Origin: Hypericum androsaemum
Taxonomy: Eukaryota > Streptophyta > Magnoliopsida > Malpighiales > Hypericaceae
Reading direction: 5' to 3'
DNA length: 64,000 nucleotides
Assembly: GCA_963995505.1 (NCBI GenBank)
Contig: OZ023183.1
Location: forward strand, 17,728,671 to 17,792,670
Part shown: piece after piece, positions 50,438 through 61,451 of the stretch
Layout of the letters: every line of letters begins with the position of its first letter
Numbering within the stretch: position 1 is the stretch's first letter
The notes under the pieces: generated by a model
The model's input: only the letters and a program-made list of their open reading frames with translations
The model's database searches: none
What the model was told of the DNA's origin: nothing
Made by a program: the position numbers and the translations under genes

Positions 50438-51430
50438 CCAGCAGCACTATAATTTTATGCAGTTACAACTCCTGATCAATTACTGCAGTCCCATATTCCT
50501 ACTGATTGGGATGACAAGTGGCCTAATAAGGCAGCAAAATGGTTTGATCTAAAGGGTGAGAGGGACATAACACTTGCCTTGATTATTGGATGCACTCTGG
50601 ATTCGGCTGAAGATCAATGGAAAGTTATGATGCATAGGCGGGTCCATCATTTTGATTTTGATGTTCCTTAAACTTTGAGGACAATGTTGCTTGAAGGGAG
50701 GGAGTTGTAATGTACAAAGGGACTGAATTGAGAATTAAGAGAAATTCAAGTATCAAATTATAATAAAACTTTATAAGCCGCCTCTCAGGGGTATAAAGAG
50801 AAGTACAGGAAGTGTGGATGTACTCTTGACTTTTTTGACAATAAATCAGATATATTTTCTCCCTAAAACTCTATCTTCTCTCTCTCTCTCTCTTTTCTCA
50901 ATTCTTTTCCCAAATTAACACTTTCTTGAACCCTAATCTTTGATTAGGTTTGTTACAAAGAGTGATAAACTTCTGGTTAAGCTTCTCTCACCGCTTCCTT
51001 TCCGCTATCACATGTTCCTTGGCAAAAGAAGGATTTATCCTCGCTGATCCAGGAGTGCTCTTGTTCATCTTATCCGAATAATTATAATAAGCCAAACCAC
51101 AGTGTTCATCCTGGTCATGTGCGTGAGAAGGAACCAACAAGCAAGGGTTGTTGCCCGTTCCGGGGATTAAAAAGGTATATATTTTCTTGGATTTTAGTTA
51201 GATTGATTTTGGCCAGAAGTTGAAGACGCATTTAAAGAATACAAAAGGGGTATTTTGGTCTTTTCAGGTGGTCATTCAACGGAGAATATCGAATATTCCG
51301 ACCATAGGGACTCGAAAGTATAATTTTCCCAAACTAGAGAAATAACATAATCGATTTTTCAAAATAGAGGAGCCCAAGAGCACATGAAAGTAAACATGGG
51401 GGACTGGAGCGTAATCTTCCCTTATATTTA

Positions 51431-54400
51431 TCTTGTATGTGCTATTTTGATATATTTTTATCTAGTTTTATTCGAGTTGTAACTATCTTGATGTAAATAT
51501 CATGGGGATTATTAAGAAGTAGTTTTACTTATAAAATATTTTTAAACAATTTACGTATTTAAAAAATGTGTAATAATTTAAGCAGATTTGATTTCATTTC
51601 TTGCCCTGTCCCGCATCTTCCTTTCCTATCTTCCTTGGGTTGTCCACGTATCGGCCCAATGAGAGAGGCGATCCTGCCCCATCTTAGGCCCCATAAATAG
51701 TCCAAGTAGTCCAGAACTTTTTCCAAAAATACCCTACCCGTGATCCTAAAAAATGTTATTTATGGCACGAGCCGATCAATATTTTACAAGTGTCAAACTA
51801 AATATTTTATTTCTTAATATAGAAAATCTAGTAGAATTTCCACTCTTTAGCAATGTAATTAGAGACTACATTCCGGGAATTATTTCAGACCCGGATGCCA
51901 TCTGGGGGGAACAACCAGTTAAGTAAGCAATGACCGTATTGCCACAAAGTAAGCTCCGACGTGGCACTTATTCTTTATCACCGTATCATCAGTGACGCTA
52001 CCGTGACTTTCCGTGCTTATCCATCTGGTGGCCTCTCTTGAGCCTTAAAAAGACAAGACAACTTTGGTCAATGACTTTGTAATTAACCATACCACTTTAA
52101 ACAATTAACATCGTTTGATTATGTATTAGCTGACATAACAAATATCGGAACACTAAATGATTCAACCAAAAATATATCACTAATCTTTCTTTCTTTATTT
52201 GTTTTTGCCCTTTTGAGGAACAGCTGCCGTAAATCATATTTTTCCGATTGGTATTTCGTTGGTGATTATTATTTTGGTCAATAGCATTTTGTCAAATATT
52301 GAGACTAATCTAAAGACACCAAGCGCTTCACAGAAACACGTGTGAACATGTTACTCTTCTCCCATGAGCACGGATTCTTTGCGTTCCACGAGGCCAACAA
52401 CAACAACATTCTGGATCCGCGGAATGAACCAAAATATCATTATTATTATTTTTTGAGGGAAAAATATCATAATATTGAATACCCAGGAATTAGTCAACCC
52501 CCGGAGTATTGTATTCCCCTCCTACCGGACTGAGGACGTAGATTTTATTTCTGCAAGTAATTTTGATTTCCATGAAAGAAGGGTGCATAGCACTTACTAT
52601 TATCCACACACAAAAAAATCAAAATCAAAATATTGAATTCACATTATAATTGGAAAAGTAATACGGGATTTTAGCTGATAACGACATGTGTAATAACCTG
52701 TTTACGATAATGTGCAAATATGATGAAAGAATTTTACGTTACAAAAATTGGTGTTAATATGTAAAGACATTCGTTTAAATTACAGATCGTTATGACATGT
52801 TGCCGAACTAATCCAAATGTTGGAGATTATATTGTGGTATTTTACTAAATCAAGGATGCATGCACCAGACGTTTCTGCCATTCTAGATTGATGTCGTCGT
52901 CACGCGATTGAGAGCCAGTGAACCGAACTCGACCGATTAAAAGAAGCCGATGCGCAATTTCGCGCTTCCAATATTTTTGACATAGGAAAAGACACGTGTC
53001 ATTTTGTTGAGCCATCCATCTTTATTCCCAGCTTTGATTGGGCAGTTTGTATCCACCAAGGATGGGAGCTGGGACTTGGGAGGGACCCAACAGGGCCAAA
53101 AGAAGGCTAGTCGGCGCCACGTGTAACGTTCTAGAAGTTTCGGGTTATTTGATTTCGACGCCTTTTAGTTTTAACTTTTAACCAACGGTCGAAGAAGCCT
53201 GTACTATATTCAATATTCGGTAGTCAAGAGAATTAACAGTAGAATCCAATCGACCTCCTTAACGAACATGTAAGATTAGATTTATGCAATCTGGGTTCTC
53301 TCTATCCCAATATTAATGTTTTATAAAATGATCTGAAAATTGATCTACTATGATCTGTAAATCATGGTCCGGTCGATCGATAAATAACATTTTTGAAATT
53401 AATTATATTATAAGTGGGTCTATACTAAGCAATACGTAATACATGAGCGAACCACCGCCAAAAAGCGAGTTGCAGTACAGAAAAGCATCTCCATCTTTGT
53501 TTGGCTCCGAAATTAGATTGAGATACAGCCACTTGGCGGGTGGGTTTGGCCGCTTCGCTTGACACTAGGAAAAACTAATTACGCACTCGGTGAGGTCGGC
53601 CCCTAACAATGAAGAAAAAGTCCCCTTCGCTTTCCGTGGCTGCTCCCCAAACAGTCCCTCCACGACAGCCGCGTTATTTTATTTAGTAAACGGGAATCCA
53701 CGACCCAAACTAGGCTTCCAGTTCCATTCTAAAAAAAAAACTAGGCTTCCAGTTTGACTTTGAACCAGTCCTAGTGTCTACTAAAAGCTCACTCCTTAAA
53801 AAGCTGAGTGAACCCGCAACCAAAATCACCAACTACATAAAACGATCGTTTTATCACCGCCATAAACATTTGTTTTATACACCAAGTTAGAAATTTAGCA
53901 GACTGATTAACCTAAATTCGATCGGGTAGATATTTTAAACATGGCGGGACCACCATCTCAGAGCATGTAGCCGCCAAAAACCCATATTTATTTAATGTTC
54001 TTCCAACAAGTATTTAACATGATTTTTTATATATAAAATTTTATCGTTGGAAAATTACATTTATTCTTAGTGTAGAATTTCCTTGTACAAAACTACAACA
54101 GCATTTCTCATTAAAATTTGACCCGCTAAAATTTATTAGAGAAAACTGCACAAAAAAAATTTAACATTGTTACTTTCAAATTTTGACCTCAACTTGTTAA
54201 TTAATCTATGACAAGTATAAGTGATGAGAAAAATTAGTTATACCACCGTGTGTTTGTATTTGTTTCAGTGCAAGTGTTTGACCGACTCCAAAAGTGGGTC
54301 TCAATATTGTGGTTCTTGGCCACCAAGAAAAGTCAAGTCCGTATTTCCAAACGTGCTCCACTTCCCTTATAGGGACAAATGATAAAATTCTTATTAATTT

Positions 54401-54499
54401 CATCTCAATTACCTGCCAAACACCTCCTCTTGTTTTCCCACCACTTGTCACGCAACTTCCCTCTGTTCAACTCTTCAACGCCCTCCCCCACTCCCCTGA
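51431..54499. other. Intergenic DNA upstream of ZAT10
   Basis: No gene or bounded element recognised. G-box/ABRE-like sequences occur at several places (CACGTGTG near 52338, ACACGTGTC near 52991, CCACGTGTAAC near 53117), which fits a stress-responsive neighbour, though they lie 1.5-2.3 kb upstream. Confidence 0.45.
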
Positions 54500-54505
54500 T
54501 ATAAA
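54500..54505 (+). promoter_or_regulatory. TATA box of the ZAT10-type gene
   Basis: TATAAA, 130 bases before the ATG, after a C-rich stretch. Typical for stress-induced C1-2i zinc-finger genes. Confidence 0.65.
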
Positions 54506-54629
54506 TCCCAAACCACAACCTCACCTCTCCACTGAACACTCCCACTCCAATTCCAAACTACCAAACACGCCTTAGGCTTCAAAACACTTCCTCCCTAGCT
54601 TTTCTCTCTATTGAGACGTTTACTTTCAC

Positions 54630-55343
54630 ATGGCGCTAGAAACTCTCAACTCCCCAACATCCGCGTCGCCGTCGTTTCAGATGGACGACGCGGCGAGCCT
54701 ACTCTACATGGCCGAGCCCTGGGCCAAGAGGAAGAGATCGAAAAGGCCACGTTTGGACCAGCCCATGACCGAGGAGGAATACCTCGCGTTCTGCCTTATC
54801 ATGCTGGCCAGAGGGAAAACTGCCTTCTCAGTCCCCTCTCCCCGCCGCAGCTCGCCGTCTCCTGCCCCGGCGGCGACCGAGCACAAACCTGTGAGTTACA
54901 AGTGTTCTGTCTGCGACAAGGTGTTTCTTTCCTACCAGGCCCTCGGCGGGCACAAGGCCAGCCACCGGAAGCTTTCCTCCAGTGCCGCCGACGACCAGTC
55001 AACTTCCACCACCACGGCCGCCACTTCGTCCCTCTCAGGCGGCAGCGGGAGGACGCACGAGTGCTCCATCTGCCACAAGTCGTTCTTCACCGGCCAGGCC
55101 CTTGGCGGCCACAAAAGGTGCCACTACGAGGGCACCATCGGCGGCGACAAGACCAGCACCGCCTCCGAGGGATTCGGGTCGACCGTGACAGCCGCGAGCG
55201 GCCACCGCGAGTTCGACCTCAACCTCCCCGCCCTGCCAGAGTACGCGAGGGACTTGTTCGTCTCCGCCGGCGACGACGAGGTCATGAGCCCCCACCCCTC
55301 GAAGAAGCCTCGCCTCTTCTTGTCCCCGAAGATCGAAGTCTAG
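54630..55343 (+). CDS. ZAT10: C2H2 zinc-finger repressor, ZAT10/STZ type
   Basis: An intronless frame of 237 residues, as expected for the C1-2i class. In order: MALETLNSP; a basic nuclear-localisation stretch KRKRSKRPR (about residues 34-42); the L-box [14 protein letters not shown] (about 49-62); two zinc fingers [21 protein letters not shown] and [21 protein letters not shown], each with the plant QALGGH core; the EAR repression motif DLNLPAL near residue 200; and [15 protein letters not shown] at the end, also seen in Arabidopsis ZAT10. It represses transcription in salt, cold, drought and jasmonate responses. The sequence is GC-rich compared with its surroundings, which explains the long overlapping shadow frames. 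Position near the RSL4-type gene supports orthology to At1g27730. Confidence 0.95.
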   Translation: MALETLNSPTSASPSFQMDDAASLLYMAEPWAKRKRSKRPRLDQPMTEEEYLAFCLIMLARGKTAFSVPSPRRSSPSPAPAATEHKPVSYKCSVCDKVFLSYQALGGHKASHRKLSSSAADDQSTSTTTAATSSLSGGSGRTHECSICHKSFFTGQALGGHKRCHYEGTIGGDKTSTASEGFGSTVTAASGHREFDLNLPALPEYARDLFVSAGDDEVMSPHPSKKPRLFLSPKIEV

Positions 55344-57593
55344 CTGGATCAATCATTATTGGTCCATAAATATCTTAGGGAGCAAGTATACGAACGTTAT
55401 GCATTAATTAAGTTGCTATTTAATATTCTTCGGAAATGATATTGCTCAAATTTTGTGTGTGTAAATAGTAATTGATGATTAGTATTAGTTGTTCAGTTGT
55501 GGTATTGGGAAATTCAATTCAATTCATTGGTTTTTTCCTTTAATTGAGCTCTCCCCGCAATTTACATGCGTTTAACTATCCAATTCTGTACTGGACTCAA
55601 AACTGAATTAAATTCGATATACTTGAACTAATTCTGGTTGATATCGCTTAATATAAATGATAATACGGAATTATAAATTGTATGACCAAGTCATCTAGAA
55701 AGGTCGCCGGAGGACTAGAAACTCGTTCACCGCGTGGGCGTCGTCAACTATGGCGCGCTAAAGCTTTAACCGTAGCCGACAACAAACGGTCGCGTGATGA
55801 CGCGATTCCGGGGGCCTAAAATAACTGCAATATGGACAAAAGGAGAAGGGTGGCGGAGGCGACAGGTCGCCCGCTAAACAAGGGAAGACAGCGGATGATC
55901 AGTGGCGTGAGTGAACCAGCTAAGTTCCGCGAGGCTGTAAGCGTGTTTCGCGTCGTGGCCAATAATTAAGCGATGGGCCCTTTCCTCTCTTGCAATTTCG
56001 AAAAGAGATTAATTCGGAGAGGCGATGGGCGTTGAAATTAGATTGTAATTAAACAAAGGAAAGTGTTGGTGGCGTGGGATGTGGGAATGGGGGCTGCGTG
56101 GAATACATGTTTTTGTTCGGCGGGGACATTAGGCACACACCGGAGTGTGTGTTTTTCTTGTGGGTTAAGGTAAGCGTGACAGGTGGGACGACCAGAACCA
56201 TTTTATTTGTTCTAAGATTCAGATTCGAAATATCTTTGATTCCTATTGTTTAGACCAATTAACTCTGTTTTGGACGTTGACCAAACTTGTTCATTCTTAT
56301 GGAACATTTACAGCCTTTTACCGACTTAAGTAGGTGGATTAACTCTCTCGACAACTCGAATTAAATAGTATTTATCTTGTAAGTTTTTTATTTTGATAGG
56401 TTCTATCTAATTTCATGAATGTTGTTTCTGCTGGTTGTAAATTTCTTTGAAATTTTTTTGAGGAGTAGTATACATTTACTTTTATTAAAAAAATACGTGG
56501 ATTGTTCCGGGAGGAATGGGCAGTCACGAAAGTCTAAAAATGGGTTTTATTCTGATCTTTTACTGGGCTGCCCAGCTACTATTGCCACATTTGCAGTAGA
56601 ACGTGGTCCTCGTGCAATGAAACTGTGGGTAGGCTTACACGTGTCGGATTTCTGCTAACACGTGACTTGTTAAAAATGTTTTGCATTAATCAGCTGGCTG
56701 CTTTTCCCAATATTCGGCCAGCGCGCATTTAACTCGAGGTTATCCAACACCTATAGACTAATTAATTAGTCGATAAATTCGACTGATTCCGCCGTGAAAG
56801 GATTAGTGGTTAAATGATTAATAGTCACGTCAATTAAGTGACAAAATAGTTATTCTAATTTAAGTAGACTCTAAATCATTGTGATAATACAACATTACCA
56901 ATTTTGTTTATAAGTGAAATTTTATTACTCCAAATAATGATTACACCAACTGTGCGTGAAATCATTATTCTCCTACACCAATTGTGCAAAAAACACAAAT
57001 CTCCTTCCCTTAAAATCAAATTATATCTAAGAAGTCATAGCTAATTAGATAGAAGCTATCTTAGGATTTAATTTTTTGGGTGTTGTGGTAAGGTTTTGTC
57101 CATAGTTGTCATGTTTCTTTCCCATTGCACGCCAAGCCTCTCAGCGTGGTTGAGAGAGCCACGACCGGATCGCCTTGATGGATTGCGAACCTGACTATTG
57201 ACATTAGTCATCGTTAGAGATGTATTATCGGCACAAATGTTACTTTTTTTTAGTAGGCCTTCTCCTTCGCTAGAATTTCAACAAACCGACGTCACAAACA
57301 AATTTTATTCGGTCAAAATTTGCTAAACTTAACAAAAGGAAGTTATAGGTCACACGATCAATCTAGTAAATAAGAACCACTAATTTTTTTTAAATAAGTA
57401 AATATCATTCATTCACCTTAAAAAAGCCCACCAAGAATGGTTACACCATAATAACTACTAAAGTTTAAGCGTTGATCTTTTTGTTATTTTTGTTCATTAT
57501 CTTCGGTATAACGAAAAATATCAATCGGGCGGATATTAAAAATATCAATAAGACGCTGACAAGAAAAAGTCAAAAAAAGTGCGAAAGTGTGAC
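55344..57593. other. 3' flank of ZAT10 and intergenic DNA
   Basis: No second gene is seen. ACACGTG boxes occur at about 56637 and 56659. The rest is AT-rich. Confidence 0.45.
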
Positions 57594-57602
57594 GAGTAAA
57601 AG

Positions 57603-58054
57603 GGGTATGGATTGGGTACGGAATGTCACTATTCCGAACCGTTTGGAATGAAGACACGCGGGGACTTTTTTGCAAACGCGCTGAAATACGGGGACCAAAA
57701 TAAAAAAAGCCACGCACAAATACAGGCCGGATACAAATGCCATTATCACATAACTGCGCATGCCAGTATCACATAACTGCACATGCCAGTATCACATAAC
57801 AGTGCATGCCAGTATGATTTTTTTGCAAAAATGCTAAAACATGTGGGACCAAAATGAAAAAAACTATGCGTGCCATTATCATCAACGGGGACTTGCCGTT
57901 CTCACAAAAATAAATGTCATTATCACATAACTGCACTTGTCATTATCACATAACTGCGCTTGCCATTATCACATACTTGCGCTTGCCGCTGCGGTCCCCC
58001 TTCAGTCCAAACCGTCCGGAATCAATTCCTTCACTCCATACCCAATCCAAACCC
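57603..58054. mobile_element. MULE-type MITE with internal tandem repeats
   Basis: Inverted ends of about 55-70 bases (GGGTATGGATTGGGTACGGA and, on the other strand, GGGTTTGGATTGGGTATGGA) are flanked by the exact 9-bp duplication GAGTAAAAG (57594-57602 and 58055-58063). The interior holds several copies of a roughly 23-24-bp unit based on CATAACTGCGCATGCCAGTATCA. It has no coding capacity. Confidence 0.9.
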
Positions 58055-58063
58055 GAGTAAAAG

Positions 58064-58492
58064 CTGACACGTCAAGCATATCAGGTTTGTTTTTGTTTTT
58101 TTTAGGGAATGCATATCAGGTTTGTTGGGCAGCATTAATGTTGCCAGCAGCATCTTGTTTCGAAGTGTCCAGTCTGATCATGTCCTTACAAGATTAGGGA
58201 TAAGATGCGTAGGGCGCTAAATAATACTTGGGAACAAATCGTGGGTTGCGAGGTATTGATTAATAATTTTCAAGTGCCAACATATAATTAAATGATGTAG
58301 GCCAGTCCTTTGATTCTCAAGCACCAGCGAACTCTTTTGGCGATATATACTATTAAATGATACATAGGACATATATCACCAAACACTTAGATTGACTCAC
58401 AAATCATAACCAAGAGATCTTTAATTTCGGTCTATCAAGAATGTATCAAAGTTGGTCACAAATTTGGTTTTGAAAAAAAATATTGAATCCCT
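58064..58492. other. Intergenic DNA
   Basis: Nothing recognised. Confidence 0.5.
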
Positions 58493-58500
58493 GTCTAACA

Positions 58501-58742
58501 AGACTGGATTGAGCGGGGACTAAATAAAATTTGTCCCCAGGTGAGGACTACACATGGAAACTAATATCACTAGACATATAAACCAATATCACGGCAAACT
58601 AATGTTACTATACATATAAATCAATATCCAATATCTCCCTAAAAAAAATCAATATCCAATATTAATATACATGCAAACTAATATCATTTAGTATACATAG
58701 GTTGAAAACTAGCATGTGGACTAGTGCCACCAAATCCGCCCC
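58501..58742 (+). mobile_element. Short non-autonomous element, copy 2
   Basis: Same family as 11780-12055, opposite orientation. The 8-bp direct repeat GTCTAACA flanks it (58493-58500 and 58743-58750). The inner part again consists of AAACCAATATCA-like units. Confidence 0.75.
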
Positions 58743-58750
58743 GTCTAACA

Positions 58751-59035
58751 CAGGATTTGCTCCAGATAAAGGTGTCTTCCGGGACTGACCAAGCCTCGAA
58801 GAAGCCGGAGCCCCCTGCATTGAACCTGTTTTTGTTTACTACCCAGTTATAATGGGAAAGCTATAAGCTAATTGGTTACAAATAGAAGCGCTTGTGTTAA
58901 GGATGAATTAGGACTGACAAAAAAAAGCGCATCGCTGATTAATATGATATTCTAATTTTTTTTATAAGTAAATTTCTTTATAAACCAAATATACAAATAT
59001 TTATTATTTTTCCAAAAAAAAAACAAATAATTATA
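58751..59035. other. Spacer before the LINE
   Basis: AT-rich, nothing recognised. Confidence 0.5.
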
Positions 59036-59572
59036 GTGTGCCAGTCACCTTCCCTGGATAGGATCCGAAAGGAAGCAGGGGGCCTGGGTATTGGAAGCAT
59101 CCGTCTTAAAAATCAGGTCCTCTTATTCAACAATCTCAAGCATCCACAGATTATCCCCTCTCCATTCCTTGCATTTCCCGACCCCTTCAGGATCTGGTGT
59201 CTAGCGGGAGATCAGTTCGTTGGCTTCCGAAGATAGCCGCCTCACCAAGGAATTCTACTCCGCATTTAAATTTGTTCTGGGTGATGGTGGGAAGCTATTC
59301 TTCTGGACGGACCCGTGGCTAGTGGAAGAGCCTCTCTACGAACTGTTTCCCCGTCTTTTCTACCTCTCTGCTCAACAGTTGGCAAGAGTTAAGGATTGTG
59401 GTACTTGGAATAGGAACTCCTGGAACTGGACACTATCCTGGAGAAGACCACTTAGAGCCTGGGAATCGGATGAAGAGAATGCCCTCCGAACCATGCTATG
59501 CTCAAAGTCACCAGAAATTAATACCTCCGACTCCATCCGGTGGTCTGACAGGAGCGCCACTGACTTTTCAAC

Positions 59573-61145
59573 GGGCAAATTACCCTCACATTCCTGAGGT
59601 TTGGTCACCTTCTCTCTAGGGTCCCTGACTTTTGGAAAAAGATTGTCCCGTCCCTAAGTTTTGACGATAATAGACTCTCGGGTCCCTGGCTGACGTCATC
59701 GGCTCTTTTTTTCGTTTTTGGTCATGGAAATGACCAAAATACCCTTAAACAAAAAATAAATTTTTTAACCTTTTTCAACCTTTTACCTCCCCCTCCCCCT
59801 CCCCCTCCCGCTCCCGCTCCCCCTCCCCCCTCCTTCCCCTCTCCCGCTCCCGCTCCCTCCCTCTCCCGCTCCCGCTCCCCCCCCTCCTCCCCCTCTCCCG
59901 CTCCCGCTCCCGCTCCCTCCCTCCCTCTCCCCCTCCGGCTCCCGCTCCCCCCCTCCTTCCCCTCTCCCCCTCCCGCTCCCTCCCTCTCCCCCTCCCGCTC
60001 CCGCTTGGACTAAGTTCATTGCTGCCCTGGACTAAGTTTGTTGCTGCCTACCACATGTTTGTTTTTATTCCTCAATGAAGTGGGGATGGTGGTTGCTGAG
60101 ATTTTGGGTTCTTTTGTTGCTTCAGGGTGCTGGAGGATGCTTGCAGGCACGACGAAGAACTGTGGACGGTACCCAGAGGAGATGAAGAAAAGGGTATTGT
60201 GGCTGGCTCCCTTATGCTTTTTGGGGTTTTGGTTGTTCGGTTAGGGTGTTTCATGGTTGTTCGTCGACGGCATAGATCCCGACGAGGTCGTTCTGACATC
60301 ATCATATATCTCGCTCTCTCTCTCTTTGGGACAAGTTCAGTAATCGGTCCCTCTTCTCCTCGATCGAAAAGCTCGGCACCGTAACCGTCGTCGTTGTACC
60401 TAAGAGTGTCCATGGTTCAGGCCGCTTACTACCGTCACCGTCGCTGAATTTTCATTAGGCACGAGCCCCTGCCGGTAGCGAGGTAAACCCCAATTCGGAA
60501 AGCGTTAATTCAATAGCAGTCTTCCGACTGAATAAATCTGAGTGTGGTTAAGCGGTCAGAAGTTGTTCCGGATCCATTGCTACCATTAAAAGAATGGGGA
60601 GGAGAACTTGAATCTAGCTAGGGTACCGGGCAGGAGGGCGAGAGGGAGGGAGCGGGAGGGGGAGAGGGGGAGGAGGGGGGGAGCGGGAGCGGGAGAGGGG
60701 AAGGAGGGGGGGAGCGGGAGCTGGAGGGGGAAAGGGAGGGAGCGGGAGGGGGAGAGGGGGAGGAGGGGGGAGCGGGAGCGGGAGCGGGAGGGGGAGGGGG
60801 AGAGGGAGGGAGCGGGAGGGGGAGAGGGGAAGGAGGGGGGAGCGGGAGCGGGAGGGGGAGAGCGGGAGCGGGAGCGGGAGCGGGAGCGGGAGGGGGAGAG
60901 CGGGAGCGGGAGCGGGAGCGGGAGCGGGAGGGGGAGGTAAAAGGTTAAAGAAGGTAAAAAAATTTATTTTTTGTTTAAGGGTATTTTGGTCATTTCTATG
61001 ACGAAAAATGAAAAAAAGAGCCGATGACGTCAGCCAGGGACCCGAGAGTCTATTATCGTCAAAACTTAGGGACGGGACAATCTTTTTCCAAAAGTCAGGG
61101 ACCCTAGGGGGAGGGTGACCAAACCTCAGGGATGTGAGGGTAATT
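59573..61145. mobile_element. MULE of the PANB-carrying TIR family, inserted in the LINE
   Basis: The left end GGGCAAATTACCCTCACATT and the right arm match the TIRs of 44406-45856 over about 190 bases. The last five bases of the right TIR are missing, and no 9-bp duplication is visible; a small deletion at the right edge is the simplest reading, since the LINE frame resumes right after it. Long minisatellites of CCCTCC/CCCGCTCCC units lie at 59787-60005 and, inverted, at 60635-60940. The core 60010-60620 is gene-like but I cannot name its source. Confidence 0.85.
60635..60940. repeat. G-rich minisatellite in MULE arm
   Basis: About 300 bases built from GGGAGCGGGAGC and GGGGGAGAGGG units, the inverted partner of 59787-60005. 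Open frames across it (Arg/Gly/Glu or Pro/Leu runs) are artefacts. Confidence 0.9.
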
Positions 61146-61451
61146 GACAAAGGCGCTGACTAACAAATGGCACGGTGGGGACAATAGGGTGGTGCCCCAA
61201 GCGAGTACTCTTGGCAAAAAATATGGATAAATTTAGTGCCCTCCAAGGTTGAATGCTTCTTGTGGAAAGCTAACCAAGGTAAAATTCAAACCCGTGATAA
61301 TCTATTCCGTAAGAGAATGCTGGATGCTTGGGACTGTCTATGCTTCCTGTGCGGCATTGAAGACGAATCGGTGTCTCTTGCATTGTCCTCTTTCTTGGCG
61401 TCTATGGAGTGTTTTCACTAAGAAGTTGGTTGTCTCTTGGTGTATGGGTGG

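Larger units (their letters stand above)
47906..50957 (+). mobile_element. Ty3-type LTR element without pol
   Basis: LTRs 47906-48158 and 50706-50957 (TGTAATGTAC...TTTGTTACA) differ at roughly 15-20 sites by eye and are flanked by the 5-bp duplication AAGAG (47901-47905 and 50958-50962). The primer site TGGTATCAGAGC at 48159-48170 directly follows the left LTR. The interior encodes Gag and an aspartic protease but no reverse transcriptase, RNase H or integrase, so it must depend on another element. The region 49800-50650 that would hold RT instead has Gln/Ser-rich frames of unknown nature. Confidence 0.9.
47874..51170 (-). pseudogene. Captured bHLH exon, split by the LTR element
   Basis: On the minus strand, about 51170 to 50963 reads YNYSDKMNKSTPG then INPSFAKEHVIAERKR, a stop, and EKLNQKFITL. 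After skipping the LTR element and one copy of its CTCTT duplication, 47905-47874 continues SSVVPGIKK and ends at a GT donor. This is the basic-helix 1 exon of a plant bHLH of the bHLH18/25 type. The stop replaces the second Arg of KRREKL, consistent with one base change. It lies inside the MULE and has no neighbours from its parent gene, so it is a captured, dead fragment. Confidence 0.75.
46911..51421. mobile_element. Pack-MULE with captured bHLH exon and a nested LTR element
   Basis: Inverted ends of about 170 bases (GGGAAAATTATGCTACAGTC and, on the other strand, GGGAAGATTACGCTCCAGTC) are flanked by the exact 9-bp duplication TTATATTTA (46902-46910 and 51422-51430). Removing the LTR element at 47906-50957 and one copy of its 5-bp duplication leaves an element of about 1.45 kb. 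Its interior carries a bHLH exon on the minus strand and tandem repeats at about 47311-47540. No transposase is seen. Confidence 0.9.

Noticed and set aside
53700..53760. Repeated AAACTAGGCTTCCAGTT flanking an A-run, like a tiny insertion
   Set aside because: The enclosed sequence is under 20 bases, too short to be an element; replication slippage is simpler.
54611..55369. A 252-residue frame overlapping the zinc-finger gene in another frame
   Set aside because: It is a shadow of the GC-rich ZAT10 coding region; the true frame holds both QALGGH fingers and the EAR motif.
57700..57985. Regularly spaced short repeats resembling a CRISPR array
   Set aside because: The units are contiguous and degenerate, lie inside a MULE-type MITE with a 9-bp duplication, and the genome is a plant nucleus.
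60608..61150. Long Arg/Gly/Glu-rich and Pro/Leu-rich open frames
   Set aside because: They translate the GGGAGC minisatellite in several frames on both strands and have no domain or splice context.
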